Assembly (NCBI GenBank): GCA_046350095.1
Contig: JAXMBA010000002.1
Location: 496,001 to 560,000, forward strand
DNA from: Urbifossiella sp046350095
Lineage (GTDB): Bacteria; Planctomycetota; Planctomycetia; Gemmatales; Gemmataceae
Length of the DNA: 64,000 bases
Direction of reading: 5' to 3'
The notes under the pieces are model-generated. The model worked only from the letters and a program-made list of their open reading frames with translations, made no database searches and was not told where the DNA came from. Positions 34,291 to 47,051 of the stretch are shown here, one piece after another. The translations under genes and the position numbers were made by a program. How positions within the stretch are numbered: position 1 is the stretch's first letter; each line of letters starts with the position of its first letter.

Positions 34291-35291
34291 AAGTCGCCGC
34301 CGAAATCGCCCCCGCCGAAGTCCCCGCCCCCGCCGTCGAACCCGCCCGCGTCGGCCGAGCCGCCGCCCCAATCGCCGGCGCCGGTGTCGCCGCCGACGTC
34401 CATGCTGTCACCCGCGTCCCCGGCGTGGGCGTCTGACCCGCCACCGAACAGGCCGCCGCCGCCGCCGCCGAAGAAGTGGCTGTACATCCACATCCCCGCC
34501 GCCGCGCCGAACAGACCGCCGAGCAGGCTCGGGAAGAAGCCCCCGCCCCCGCCGCCCATCCCGCCGCCGCCGCCGCCGCCGCCGCCGGTGAACGCCCGGA
34601 CCAGCGCGATCATCAGCCACGCGCCCGCCAGCACGCACAGCCCGAGGCACACGTAGCCCATGACCGGCGACGGCGGCGCGTTCGGGTGGGCCGGCCCGTG
34701 CTCCTTCCGCTCCTCACCGCTGGCGTCGGCGACGCGCGTGTCCTTCAGGTCGGCGGCGATGTACTCGACCGCCTTCAGCAGCGCCGCCGAGCGGACGGCC
34801 TGCTTCTTCGCCTCGTCCGGCTCCCCTTTCGCCTCCTTGAACGCCGCCGCGAAGATCTCGCGCACCGTGCGGTCGTCGTCAGCGCTGAACCCGCGGCGGG
34901 TCGTCTGCGCGTCGGCGAGCACGGCGATGCCGCCGACCGGCTGGAGCGTGACGAGTACGTAGACGCCCTTCGCCCGGTCGGCCTTGGCGGTGTCGCGCGC
35001 CCACGCCGTCAGGAACCCCCGCCACTTCGCCTCGTCGCGGTGGGCCGCCTCGGCCTCGGCCCGCTTGCCGGCCGGCGGCGCCGTCACCGTGTCCACCGTC
35101 ACGGCGAGGCCGTAGTGGAACTCGGTCTTCCGGAATGCCTCCTTCGCCCGGTCGATCCCCTCCTGGGAGAACAGCTTCGCCTCGTCGAACACGTCGAGCT
35201 GGCCGGGCTGCGCGGCCGGCGGCGCCTTGTCGGCGCGGGCGGCCGGCACGCCCAGCGTCAGGGCGGCGAGCAGGGCCAGGGTTCGCGGCAT
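34287..35291 (-). CDS. TPM-domain protein with glycine-rich C-terminus
   Basis: This encodes 334 residues. A signal peptide (MPRTLALLAALTLGVPAARA) is followed by a TPM (TLP18.3/Psb32/MOLO-1) domain, seen as LDVFDEAKLFSQEGIDRAKE and GLAVTVDTV. A transmembrane helix (PVMGYVCLGLCVLAGAWLMIAL) leads to a long Gly/Phe/Asp-rich tail with runs of eight or nine glycines. The TPM family is linked to membrane-protein repair and phosphatase-like activity, but its bacterial role is poorly defined. It is divergent from hslV with 93 bases between. Confidence 0.78.
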   Translation of the reverse strand: MPRTLALLAALTLGVPAARADKAPPAAQPGQLDVFDEAKLFSQEGIDRAKEAFRKTEFHYGLAVTVDTVTAPPAGKRAEAEAAHRDEAKWRGFLTAWARDTAKADRAKGVYVLVTLQPVGGIAVLADAQTTRRGFSADDDRTVREIFAAAFKEAKGEPDEAKKQAVRSAALLKAVEYIAADLKDTRVADASGEERKEHGPAHPNAPPSPVMGYVCLGLCVLAGAWLMIALVRAFTGGGGGGGGGMGGGGGGFFPSLLGGLFGAAAGMWMYSHFFGGGGGGLFGGGSDAHAGDAGDSMDVGGDTGAGDWGGGSADAGGFDGGGGDFGGGDFGGDF

Positions 35292-35344
35292 GGTACGTCT
35301 CTCCGTGGGCGGCCGTATTTTACGCAGCAACCGTGCCGCGGGGG

Positions 35345-35350
35345 TATCAT
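35345..35350 (+). promoter_or_regulatory. Possible -10 box (TATCAT) for hslV
   Basis: TATCAT lies inside the 13-base palindrome GGGTATCATACCC, about 35 bases upstream of the start. No clear -35 is seen. The palindrome could instead be an operator. Confidence 0.35.
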
Positions 35351-35384
35351 ACCCGTGTTCGCCGCCGCCCGAGGAACCTTGCCC

Positions 35385-35918
35385 GTGCCCCGCCTCCGCG
35401 CCACCACGATTCTCGCCGTCCGCACGGCCGCCGGGGCCGCCATCGGCGGTGACGGGCAGGTCACGCTCGGCAACATTGTGATGAAGAACGACGCGAAGAA
35501 GATTCGCCGCCTTCACGACGGCAAGGTGCTGGCCGGGTTCGCCGGCGCCGCCGCCGACGCGTTCAGCCTGCTGGAGCGGTTCGAGGCGAAGCTCCGCGAC
35601 CACCAGGGCTCGGTGCCGCGGGCCGCGGCCGAGCTGGCGAAGGAGTGGCGGACCGACCGCGTGCTGCGCCGCCTCGAAGCGATGCTGATCGTGCTGGACC
35701 GCGAACACCTGCTGCTGCTGAGCGGGAACGGCGACGTGATCCAGCCGACGGACGACGTGCTGGCGATCGGCAGCGGCGGCCCCTACGCCCTCGCCGCGGC
35801 GCGGGCGCTGCTGGCGCACACGACGATGACGCCGGCGGAGGTCGTCCGCCACGGGCTGGAGATCGCCGGCGACATCTGCATCTACACCAACCGCAGCATC
35901 GACGTGCAGCAACTTTGA
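35385..35918 (+). CDS. hslV: ATP-dependent protease peptidase subunit HslV
   Basis: This encodes 177 residues. HslV forms the double-hexamer proteolytic core of the HslUV protease. The N-terminal nucleophile Thr is in ATTILAVR at position 7, so a six-residue propeptide must be removed. GDGQVTLGN, NDAKKIRRL, AGFAGAAADAF, LAKEWRTDRVLRRLEAM, GNGDVIQP, AIGSGGPYALAAARALL and GDICIYTN all match the family. The start is GTG 35385 after GAGGAA; in the long open frame upstream there is no coding character. hslU follows after an intercistronic hairpin. Confidence 0.95.
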   Translation: MPRLRATTILAVRTAAGAAIGGDGQVTLGNIVMKNDAKKIRRLHDGKVLAGFAGAAADAFSLLERFEAKLRDHQGSVPRAAAELAKEWRTDRVLRRLEAMLIVLDREHLLLLSGNGDVIQPTDDVLAIGSGGPYALAAARALLAHTTMTPAEVVRHGLEIAGDICIYTNRSIDVQQL

Positions 35919-35924
35919 GACTGA

Positions 35925-36013
35925 AGACGATGGCCGCAAAAAGGCACAAAAAGCACAAAACAAAACTCTGATTTCAATTTTGTGCTTTTTGTGCCTTTTT
36001 GCGGCCATCGTCT
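35925..36013. repeat. A/T-rich long inverted repeat, intact copy between hslV and hslU
   Basis: Arms 35925-35960 and 35978-36013 form a perfect 36-bp stem with a 17-base loop. Each arm has two tandem units (GGCACAAAAA, GCACAAAA) next to GGCCGCAAAAA. It starts 6 bases after the hslV stop and ends 15 bases before the hslU start, filling the whole gap. Confidence 0.92.
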
Positions 36014-36028
36014 GCTTGAGAGGCACTC

Positions 36029-37375
36029 GTGGCCGACATGACCCCACGGCAGATCGTCGCCGAGCTGGACAAGTACATCGTCGGCCAGGCCGCCGCCAAG
36101 AAGGCCGTCGCCGTCGCCATCCGCAACCGGTGGCGCCGCCAGCAGCTGCCGGAGGAGCTGCGCGCCAACGTCACGCCGAAGAACATCATCCTCATCGGCC
36201 CCACCGGCGTCGGGAAGACGGAGATCGCCCGGCGCCTGGCGAAGCTCGTCGGCGCGCCGTTCATCAAGGTCGAGGCGACGAAGTTCACCGAAGTCGGCTA
36301 CGTCGGCCGGGACGTGGAGAGTATCGTCCGCGACCTGACGGAGGCGGGCATCGGGCTCGTCAAGCAGGAGATGCGCGCCGAGGTGGTCGAAAAAGCCCGC
36401 GAGCGCGTCACCGAGCGGCTGCTCGACCTGCTCGTGCCGCCGCCGAAGTCCGGCGGGCCGTGGGAGCCGGACAAGGAGCGCGAGGACGAGGAGAAGCGCG
36501 GCCGCACCCGCGAGAAGTTCCGCGCCAAGCTCGCCGCCGGCGAGCTGGAGGACCGAACCATCGAACTCACCGTCGAGCAGAAGCACGTCCCGGTGCAGGT
36601 GCTGTCCGGGTTCAGCACGGAGAGCATGGAGCTGGACCTGCCGGGGATGCTCGACCGGATGATGCCGAAGCCCCCGCAGGCGCGGACGCTGACGATCCGC
36701 GAGGCCCGCAAGGTGCTCACTGAACTCGAAACCGAGGCGCTGATCGACCGCGCCACCGTGACCGAGCGCGCCATCGACCGCGTGGAGAATCACGGCATCG
36801 TGTTCCTGGACGAGCTCGACAAGGTGTGCGGGCCGCAGAGCGGCCACGGGCCGGACGTGTCGCGGCAGGGCGTGCAGCGCGACCTGCTGCCGGTCGTGGA
36901 GGGCACCACGGTCAACACCAAGCACGGCCCGGTGCGGACGGACCACGTCCTGTTCATCGCCGCGGGCGCGTTTCACGTGTCGAAGCCGGCGGACCTGATG
37001 CCCGAGTTGCAGGGCCGCTTCCCGATCCGCGTCGAGCTGACCGACCTGACCCGCGCCGACTTCCTCCGCGTGCTGACCGAGCCGAAGCACGCGCTCACGA
37101 AGCAGTACGCCGAGCTGCTGCGCACGGAGGGCGTCGAGCTGGAGTTCACGCCCGACGGCGTCGAGGCGCTGGCGGACACGGCGTTCGAGGTGAACCGCTC
37201 GGCGCAGAACATCGGGGCGCGGCGGCTCCACACCATCCTGGAGAAGGTGGTCGAGGAGGTGAGCTTCGCCGGCCCCGACCTGGCGGACAAGCGGGTGGTC
37301 GTGGACGCGAAGTACGTGAAGGAGCGGCTCGGCCCCATCGTGCAGAGCGAAGACCTGAGCAAGTTCATCCTGTGA
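36029..37375 (+). CDS. hslU: ATP-dependent protease ATPase subunit HslU
   Basis: This encodes 448 residues. HslU is the AAA+ unfoldase that feeds substrates to HslV. Walker A is GPTGVGKT (57-64), Walker B is VFLDELDK (258-264). The family phrase ELDKYIVGQ lies near the start, VGYVGRDVESIVRDL in the middle, and the C-terminal tail ends DLSKFIL as needed to dock into HslV. The I-domain (about 110-240) is charged, as usual. GTG 36029 gives normal length; ATG 36038 is possible. The stop overlaps the next start (GTGA). Confidence 0.96.
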   Translation: MADMTPRQIVAELDKYIVGQAAAKKAVAVAIRNRWRRQQLPEELRANVTPKNIILIGPTGVGKTEIARRLAKLVGAPFIKVEATKFTEVGYVGRDVESIVRDLTEAGIGLVKQEMRAEVVEKARERVTERLLDLLVPPPKSGGPWEPDKEREDEEKRGRTREKFRAKLAAGELEDRTIELTVEQKHVPVQVLSGFSTESMELDLPGMLDRMMPKPPQARTLTIREARKVLTELETEALIDRATVTERAIDRVENHGIVFLDELDKVCGPQSGHGPDVSRQGVQRDLLPVVEGTTVNTKHGPVRTDHVLFIAAGAFHVSKPADLMPELQGRFPIRVELTDLTRADFLRVLTEPKHALTKQYAELLRTEGVELEFTPDGVEALADTAFEVNRSAQNIGARRLHTILEKVVEEVSFAGPDLADKRVVVDAKYVKERLGPIVQSEDLSKFIL

Positions 37376-37815
37376 CGCCCGGCCTGCGACGCGCCGTGCT
37401 CGACGTGTATGAGGCCGCGGACGCCGCGGTCCGCGCCGCGGGGCCGCGCTGCGAGGCGTCCGGCCGCTGCTGCCGCTTCACCGAATACGGCCACACCCTG
37501 TTCCTGTCGCACTTCGAGGCCGAGCTGCTGCTGGAGGGGGCGCCGCCCTACGACACGCCGGTGACGCGTGACGGCTGCCCGTTCCAGGTGAACAACCTAT
37601 GTACGGCCCGCGACGCGCGGCCGATCGGCTGCCGCGTCTACTTCTGCGACCCGGGGTATCAGGACGAGGGGAACCGCATCACGGAGGCGGCCGTCGCGGC
37701 GCTGAAGGAGCTGGCCGACGCTCACGGCACGGGGTGGAACTACGCGCCGCTGCACGTCTTCCTGAACCAGGCCGAGCGCCCCGCCGGGCCGCGGCGGGCG
37801 CTCCCCCTGCTGTGA
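37372..37815 (+). CDS. YkgJ-type cysteine-cluster protein
   Basis: This encodes 147 residues; GTG 37372 overlaps the hslU stop. The cysteines follow the YkgJ/CxxCxxCC pattern: CEASGRCCRF near the N-terminus, then CPFQVNNLCTARDARPIGCRVYFC. Such clusters bind zinc or an iron-sulfur centre in small cytoplasmic proteins of unclear role. Coupling to hslU suggests co-expression; whether it works with the protease is not known. The frame then converges on the glycyl-tRNA synthetase gene. Confidence 0.8.
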   Translation: MTPGLRRAVLDVYEAADAAVRAAGPRCEASGRCCRFTEYGHTLFLSHFEAELLLEGAPPYDTPVTRDGCPFQVNNLCTARDARPIGCRVYFCDPGYQDEGNRITEAAVAALKELADAHGTGWNYAPLHVFLNQAERPAGPRRALPLL

Positions 37816-37824
37816 CGCTCGGCG

Positions 37825-39528
37825 TCACACGCCCGGCGTCAGCGCCTTCTCGATCACCCCGCGCACGTCACTCACCTTCACCCGCTCCTGCTTCAGTGTG
37901 TCGCGGTCGCGGATGGTGACGGTGCCGTCCTCCGCCGTCTGGCCGTCGATGGTGATGCAGAACGGCGTGCCGGCCTCGTCCTGCCGGCGGTAGCGGCGGC
38001 CGACGGCGCCCTTGTCGTCGTAGAAGACGTTGAAGTGCGGCTTCAACGACCGGTACAGCTCCGTCGCCCGCTCCGGCATCCCGTCCTTGTTCACCAGCGG
38101 GAAGATCGCCGCCTTGATCGGCGCCAGCCGCGGGTGGAACTTCATCACCACCCGCGTCTCCTCGTTCCCCTTCGCGTCCGGCACCTTGTCCTCGGTGTAC
38201 GCCTCGCACAGCACCGCCAGCGTGAACCGGTCGGCCCCGGCGCTCGGCTCGATGACGTGCGGCGTGAACTGGTACTTCTCCACGTCCGCGGCCGGCGGGT
38301 TGGTCTTCATCCACTCCTTGAACGAGTTGGTGGTGCGGCCGGCGGCGTCGGCGTTCCACCGCTCCTCGTCGAAGTACATGAACTTCTCGGCCATGCCGCT
38401 GTGCTTGGCGTGCTGACCCAGGTCGTAGGCGCCGCGGTGGGCGACGCCCTCCAGTTCCTGCGGGTCGTCGCTGAACGGGAACAGGTACTCGATGTCGGTG
38501 GTGCCGATCGAGTAGAACGCGACCTCGTCTTTCCCCTGCTCGCGCGGCTTGAGGTTGTCGCTCTTGATGCCGAGCGTGCTGTACCACTTCTTCCGCAGGT
38601 CGCGCCAGTACTCGTACCACTGCTGCGACTCGGCCGGGTGGCAGAAGAACTCGATCTCCATCTGCTCGAACTCGCGGCTGCGGAAGGTGAAGTTCCGCGG
38701 CGTCACCTCGTTGCGGAACGCCTTGCCGACCTGCGCGATGCCGAACGGCAGCTTGAGCCGGGTGCTGTCGAGAACGTTGCGGTAGTTGGCGAAGATGCCC
38801 TGCGCCGTCTCGGGGCGGAGGTACACCTTCGACTCGTCCGTCTTGTCGAGCCCGGCGTGCGACTCGAACATCAGAGACACCTGCTTGGCCTCGCCGAGCG
38901 GCGCGCCGCACGCCGGGCACGGCTCCTGGAGGCCGGTCGCTTCGAGTTGCTCGGTGGCGACGTACCGGGTGAACTCTTGCAGGCTCGGCGGCGCGTCCGG
39001 CTGGCCATTCACGCGCGTCGCCAAGAACGCGAGGGTGACCTCGGGATTCTTCACGAGGGCCAGATTCGGGGCGAGCTTCTGCCCCTTCCCCTTCGCCCAC
39101 TTCATTAGCCGGGGCGAGTCGTACTTACCCGTGACCGGGTCGAACTCCTGAATCAGCGAGTTCATCCAGTCGGACTCGGCGAGGATGGCCCAGAGCTGAT
39201 CTGCGCGGGTGAACTTGCCGCAGCCGGGGCACTTGCGGGTGGGGTCGGCGAAGGTGGCGACGTGGCCGCTGGCGACCCAGACCTTGGGGTTCATGATGAT
39301 CGAGCAGTCGAGCCCGACCATGCGGATCTCCTGGCCGGCCGGGCCGGGCGGCGGGTTGCGGACCATGTCCTGCCACCACGCCTCCTTGATGTTCCGCTTC
39401 AGCTCGACGCCGAGGGGGCCGTAGTCCCAGAAGCCGTTGATGCCGCCGTAGATCTCGGACGACTGGTAGACGAACCCCATGTCCTTGCAGAACTTGGCGA
39501 ACTTCGCCATGTCGATGCGGGTCGGCAC
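37825..39528 (-). CDS. glyQS: Glycyl-tRNA synthetase, homodimeric class II type
   Basis: This encodes 567 residues. The enzyme charges tRNA-Gly in the cytoplasm. The class II core is clear: FAKFCKDMGFVYQSSEIYGG, motif 2 FRNEVTPRNFTFRSREFEQ, and motif 3 EPSAGADRFTLAVLCEAY. Two CxxC pairs (CPGCGKF, CPACGAP) could hold zinc. An anticodon-binding domain forms the C-terminus. GTG 39528 follows GGAGG at good spacing and is preferred to ATG 39510. The alpha-2 form means no separate glyQ/glyS pair is needed. Confidence 0.95.
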   Translation of the reverse strand: MPTRIDMAKFAKFCKDMGFVYQSSEIYGGINGFWDYGPLGVELKRNIKEAWWQDMVRNPPPGPAGQEIRMVGLDCSIIMNPKVWVASGHVATFADPTRKCPGCGKFTRADQLWAILAESDWMNSLIQEFDPVTGKYDSPRLMKWAKGKGQKLAPNLALVKNPEVTLAFLATRVNGQPDAPPSLQEFTRYVATEQLEATGLQEPCPACGAPLGEAKQVSLMFESHAGLDKTDESKVYLRPETAQGIFANYRNVLDSTRLKLPFGIAQVGKAFRNEVTPRNFTFRSREFEQMEIEFFCHPAESQQWYEYWRDLRKKWYSTLGIKSDNLKPREQGKDEVAFYSIGTTDIEYLFPFSDDPQELEGVAHRGAYDLGQHAKHSGMAEKFMYFDEERWNADAAGRTTNSFKEWMKTNPPAADVEKYQFTPHVIEPSAGADRFTLAVLCEAYTEDKVPDAKGNEETRVVMKFHPRLAPIKAAIFPLVNKDGMPERATELYRSLKPHFNVFYDDKGAVGRRYRRQDEAGTPFCITIDGQTAEDGTVTIRDRDTLKQERVKVSDVRGVIEKALTPGV

Positions 39529-39614
39529 GTCGCGCCTCCGGCGGAACCCTTGGCCTGGGCACCGCGGGTGAAAGAGAGCAGCCGGGGCGAAACACCCCGG
39601 CCGGTACGCAGGTC

Positions 39615-39620
39615 ATGATA
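39615..39620 (-). promoter_or_regulatory. Possible -10 box (TATCAT) for glycyl-tRNA synthetase
   Basis: The minus strand reads CCGTATCATGA about 90 bases upstream of the start. It shares GTATCAT with three other upstream regions here. The -35 is unclear. Confidence 0.35.
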
Positions 39621-39670
39621 CGGGATGCGGACGGGGACGGCGGGGTTCGGGCACGGGCGGGCCGGCAAGC

Positions 39671-39737
39671 CGTTAGGCCGGGGCGCAAGCCCCGTCGGGG
39701 TTCGTAACCCCGACGGGGCTTGCGCCCCGGCCTAACG
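39671..39737. repeat. GC-rich 32-bp perfect hairpin between secA and glycyl-tRNA synthetase genes
   Basis: Arms 39671-39702 and 39706-39737 pair perfectly with a 3-base loop. Each arm holds its own small stem (CGGGGC-GCAA-GCCCCG). It lies 54 bases after the secA stop. It could terminate secA transcription or be a REP-like repeat. Confidence 0.85.
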
Positions 39738-39790
39738 CGCTTCCGAGTCTAACCCTCAAGTTCATATGCACCGCCGCAAGCGGCGGGCGG

Positions 39791-43687
<3,897 letters not shown>

Positions 43688-43738
43688 CGGGGCTTCCTTC
43701 GTGCCGGTGCCGCGCGGCGGCGCGGAAATCAAGTGTTC

Positions 43739-43767
43739 ACTGTAAGTAGGGGCAAAATGGGGGTCAA
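43739..43767 (-). promoter_or_regulatory. Predicted sigma-70 promoter for secA
   Basis: On the minus strand TTGACC (43767-43762), a 17-base spacer and TACAGT (43744-43739) are placed for a start near 43732 and a leader of about 45 bases. Confidence 0.5.
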
Positions 43768-43882
43768 TCCCGACCGCTACGACCGGCACGACCGCCCCGC
43801 GTACCCCTGTCTACCAGAAGTGGGACGCGCGGGGCGCGGATTCTCGCCGCGGGGAAAGCGGATGCGCGGGTCCGGTTTAATC

Positions 43883-43910
43883 TGGACATTTCGATCCAGT
43901 TGTTCATAAT
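43883..43910 (+). promoter_or_regulatory. Predicted sigma-70 promoter for the 29-residue peptide
   Basis: TGGACA (43883-43888), a 16-base spacer and CATAAT (43905-43910) match five of six consensus bases in each box. The predicted start near 43917 lies about 30 bases before the ATG. Confidence 0.55.
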
Positions 43911-43947
43911 CGAGGCATTCGGCTGCAATTCCCCGGGAGGGTCTGCG

Positions 43948-44037
43948 ATGGAAGCGTTCACGGCGGTGGGGTTCGCGCTGGTGATGGGCGCGGTGGTGTA
44001 CCTGCTCGGCGGGATGCTGCTGCGGCGGCCGGGGTAA
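43948..44037 (+). CDS. 29-residue single-helix membrane peptide
   Basis: The frame is short and missed by usual length cut-offs. It has a consensus-like promoter, a strong ribosome binding site (GGGAGG, 9 bases before ATG) and a stop followed by a perfect palindrome, all arranged as for a real gene. The product begins MEAFTAVGFALVMGAVVYLL and ends with two arginines and a Pro-Gly. One helix should span the membrane with a positive C-terminal end. It resembles KdpF or other small subunits only in size. It lies alone between secA and rplT; the function is unknown. Confidence 0.6.
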   Translation: MEAFTAVGFALVMGAVVYLLGGMLLRRPG

Positions 44038-44042
44038 ATGCT

Positions 44043-44106
44043 CGAAGCCCACCCGGCGCGCCGGGTGGGCTTCGGAGGTGCGAGGCTCCGGGGTCGCCCC
44101 CGGAGC
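44043..44106. terminator. Double hairpin between the small peptide gene and rplT
   Basis: A perfect 32-base palindrome at 44043-44074 (16-bp stem) is followed by a second hairpin at 44085-44106 (GCTCCGGGG and CCCCGGAGC). They lie between two converging genes and may end transcripts from both sides. Confidence 0.5.
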
Positions 44107-44142
44107 GCTGAGCGGCATTTCTTACGCCTTCGCGGCAGCGGC

Positions 44143-44505
44143 CTACGGCTTCGGCAGCTTCTCGCGGGCGATGGTCACCAGCTGGTCGAACGTGGCCGGA
44201 TCGTGGATGGCGATCTCGGACAGCGACTTGCGGTCGAGGGCGACCATCGCCAGCTGCAGGCCGTGGATGAACTCGCTGTAGCGCATCCCGCGCATCCGGC
44301 AGGCGGCGTTGATGCGGATGATCCACAGCCGGCGGAAGTCGCGCTTCTTGACCTTGCGGTCGCGGTACGAGAAGGCGCGGGCGCGGATGAGGGTGACGAT
44401 CGCCTGCCGGTACAGGTTGTGGCGGGCGAGGCGGAACCCCTTCGTCAGCTTGCGTGTGCGCTTCTTGCGGCGCGACGTGGTGGCTTTACTACGGGCGCGG
44501 ACCAT
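44143..44505 (-). CDS. rplT: 50S ribosomal protein L20
   Basis: This encodes 120 residues, the usual length. The basic N-terminal tail (MVRARSKATTSRRKKRTRK) and the conserved GFRLARHNLYRQA, RDRKVKKRDFRRLWIIRINAA and FIHGLQLA match L20. L20 binds 23S rRNA early in assembly and in several bacteria represses its own operon. It is last in the infC-rpmI-rplT set, 58 bases after rpmI. Confidence 0.97.
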   Translation of the reverse strand: MVRARSKATTSRRKKRTRKLTKGFRLARHNLYRQAIVTLIRARAFSYRDRKVKKRDFRRLWIIRINAACRMRGMRYSEFIHGLQLAMVALDRKSLSEIAIHDPATFDQLVTIAREKLPKP

Positions 44506-44563
44506 GGCGTCTCCTCGAAACGGGGGGCCTGGTTATCCCCCGGTGGTGGGTGGGGTGTGGGGG

Positions 44564-44770
44564 TTAGCTGATCCCGAGGGCCAGCTTGTACTTCTTCAGC
44601 ACGCTCGGGCGGCCCTCGATGATGCCGGCCCGGCGGAGCCCGCGCTTCCGCTTGGTCGTCATGTGGGCGTTGAGGTGTCGCCGACCGACCTTGGCGTACT
44701 TCAGCTTCCCGCCACCCGTCACCTTGATCCGTTTCTTGACGCTCTTGTTCGTCTTGTTCTTCGTGGCCAT
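44564..44770 (-). CDS. rpmI: 50S ribosomal protein L35
   Basis: This encodes 68 residues, typical of L35: MATKNKTNKSVKKRIKVTG, LKYAKVGRRHLNAHMTTKRKR and a short hydrophobic end. It is a large-subunit rRNA-binding protein. It is the middle gene of the conserved infC-rpmI-rplT order; a 190-base spacer with hairpins separates it from infC. Confidence 0.96.
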   Translation of the reverse strand: MATKNKTNKSVKKRIKVTGGGKLKYAKVGRRHLNAHMTTKRKRGLRRAGIIEGRPSVLKKYKLALGIS

Positions 44771-44851
44771 CGCGACTCTCCGGTCCGTGCGGGGGGGCGG
44801 TCTGCGAAAAACTCGCGAACCGGCTTATGGACCACCCCGTCACCTGTGAAT

Positions 44852-44912
44852 CCCCCGTCGCCGGGGGTGGAACGCGAAACGCCCGGAACCCGGGCAGGTC
44901 ACCCGGGTTCCG
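44852..44912 (-). terminator. Two hairpins between infC and rpmI
   Basis: CGGAACCCGGG (44884-44894) pairs with CCCGGGTTCCG (44902-44912). A second stem is CCCCCG (44852-44857) with CGGGGG (44862-44867). In this operon such a spacer often holds an L20-binding leader or an attenuator; here that is only a suggestion. Confidence 0.4.
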
Positions 44913-44960
44913 AGCGGCGTTCGGTCGTGGGGACGTTCTACGGCGCGGGCCGGCGGGCGG

Positions 44961-45695
<735 letters not shown>

Positions 45696-45745
45696 GGCCG
45701 TGTCTCCTTGCGGGTCGGGGTGCGGACGCCGGCGACGCCGGAATC

Positions 45746-45783
45746 CGGTGAGGAATCATTAACGTCTTATCGTTACCTCACCG
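45746..45783. other. Nested hairpin upstream of infC
   Basis: CGGTGAGG (45746-45753) pairs with CCTCACCG (45776-45783), and TAACG pairs with CGTTA inside it. It lies between the divergent infC and membrane-protein genes and may be an infC leader structure or an operator. Confidence 0.35.
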
Positions 45784-45814
45784 TCGGCGAGTCGTCAACA
45801 GGTATTCACTGGGG

Positions 45815-45842
45815 TTGACACCGGATTGTGGCCCGGTGTAAC
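45815..45842 (+). promoter_or_regulatory. Predicted sigma-70 promoter for the interrupted membrane-protein gene
   Basis: A perfect TTGACA (45815-45820), a 16-base spacer and TGTAAC (45837-45842) predict a start near 45850, just upstream of the TTG start at 45873. Confidence 0.5.
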
Positions 45843-47051
45843 TGGCCGGGTGCCTCTGACCCGGAGCCCCACTTGCACCCTCGGCCCCCTTCGTTCCGCG
45901 CGACCGCCGTGCGGCTCGGGGTGTACGCGGCCCTGCTCTATCTAAGCTGGAACCACAACCTCCTGGGCCTCCCCGACCGGGTCGGCTGGTCGCGGGACGA
46001 GACCCGCACCGGCGCCCTCGGGTCGGAGTCGAACCTCGTCGTCGCCCGGGTCGCGCGGCCGGACTTGCCGGCGTTCCACCCCTTGATCCTGGTCGGGCCG
46101 GGCGACCACTGGCAGCGGTACACGTCGCAGGTCGGGCTGACCGGCATCGGGCTCGCCGCGGTCCCCCTCCCTCCCGAATGGGTCGTGCCGGCCGCGGCTG
46201 CGGCGATGGCGCTGTTCGCCGCCGCGGTCGTGGCGGCGGTCTTCGCCGGCGGGCAGCGGTGGCTCGGCCCGCCGGCCGGAGACGTCGGGTGCGCGCTGGC
46301 GGCTGCGTGCCCGGCGTTCCTGCCGTTCGCCCCGTCCCTCTACTGGGCGCTCGGGCTCATGCTCCTCCCGTTCGCACTGGTGTGGGGACTCGCCCCGCGG
46401 GCGACGACCCGCGGCCGGCAACTGCTCCTGGCCGCGGCCGTCGGGCTGACCATGCTGGCGAAGTGCCTGTGCGGCTACGAGTACGTCACGACCGTGGTCC
46501 TTGCCCCGGCCGCGGCGGCGTGGTTCCACCTCCACCGGTTCGCGGTGCCGCTCACCCGGCGCGTGGCCGCCGTGGGCCTACTGACCGCCGCCGGGCTGGC
46601 CGGGTTCGCGGGGGCGCTCGGGCTCCACGTCGTGCAGCACGAGCTGGTGACGGGCACGGACGGCGTGGCCGCGATCCGTGACCGCGCGACGGCTCGTACG
46701 CTCGCCGACCCCGCGGAAGAAGCCCGGACGGCCGGCGGGACCGGGTCGCGACTCCGGTTCGCGGCCCGGTGCTTCTGGAACTTCTTCGAGCAGCCGGCGG
46801 TAAGTGTCGCCGGCGGGTTCGGGCGGGTGCGGGCCGACGTGCCGCTGAAGTGGGTCGCCGGCGTGGCGCTGGCCCTCGCCGCGGCCGCGGGGCTGGCAGG
46901 GGGGCGAGTCTCGGGGCAGGCTGTGGGGCTCGCAGGGGCGGTCGTGCTCGGGCTCGGGGCGGGCGTGTCGTGGCAGGTGCTCGCGGTCAACCACATGTGC
47001 GTCCACGACCACCTGAACCGGGTCGTGTTCGTGGTCCCGTTCCTCCCGCTA

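Noticed and set aside
39675..39735. A tRNA-like GGTTCG motif
   Set aside because: It is the loop of a long inverted repeat. No cloverleaf or CCA end fits. I see no tRNA or rRNA gene anywhere in the window.
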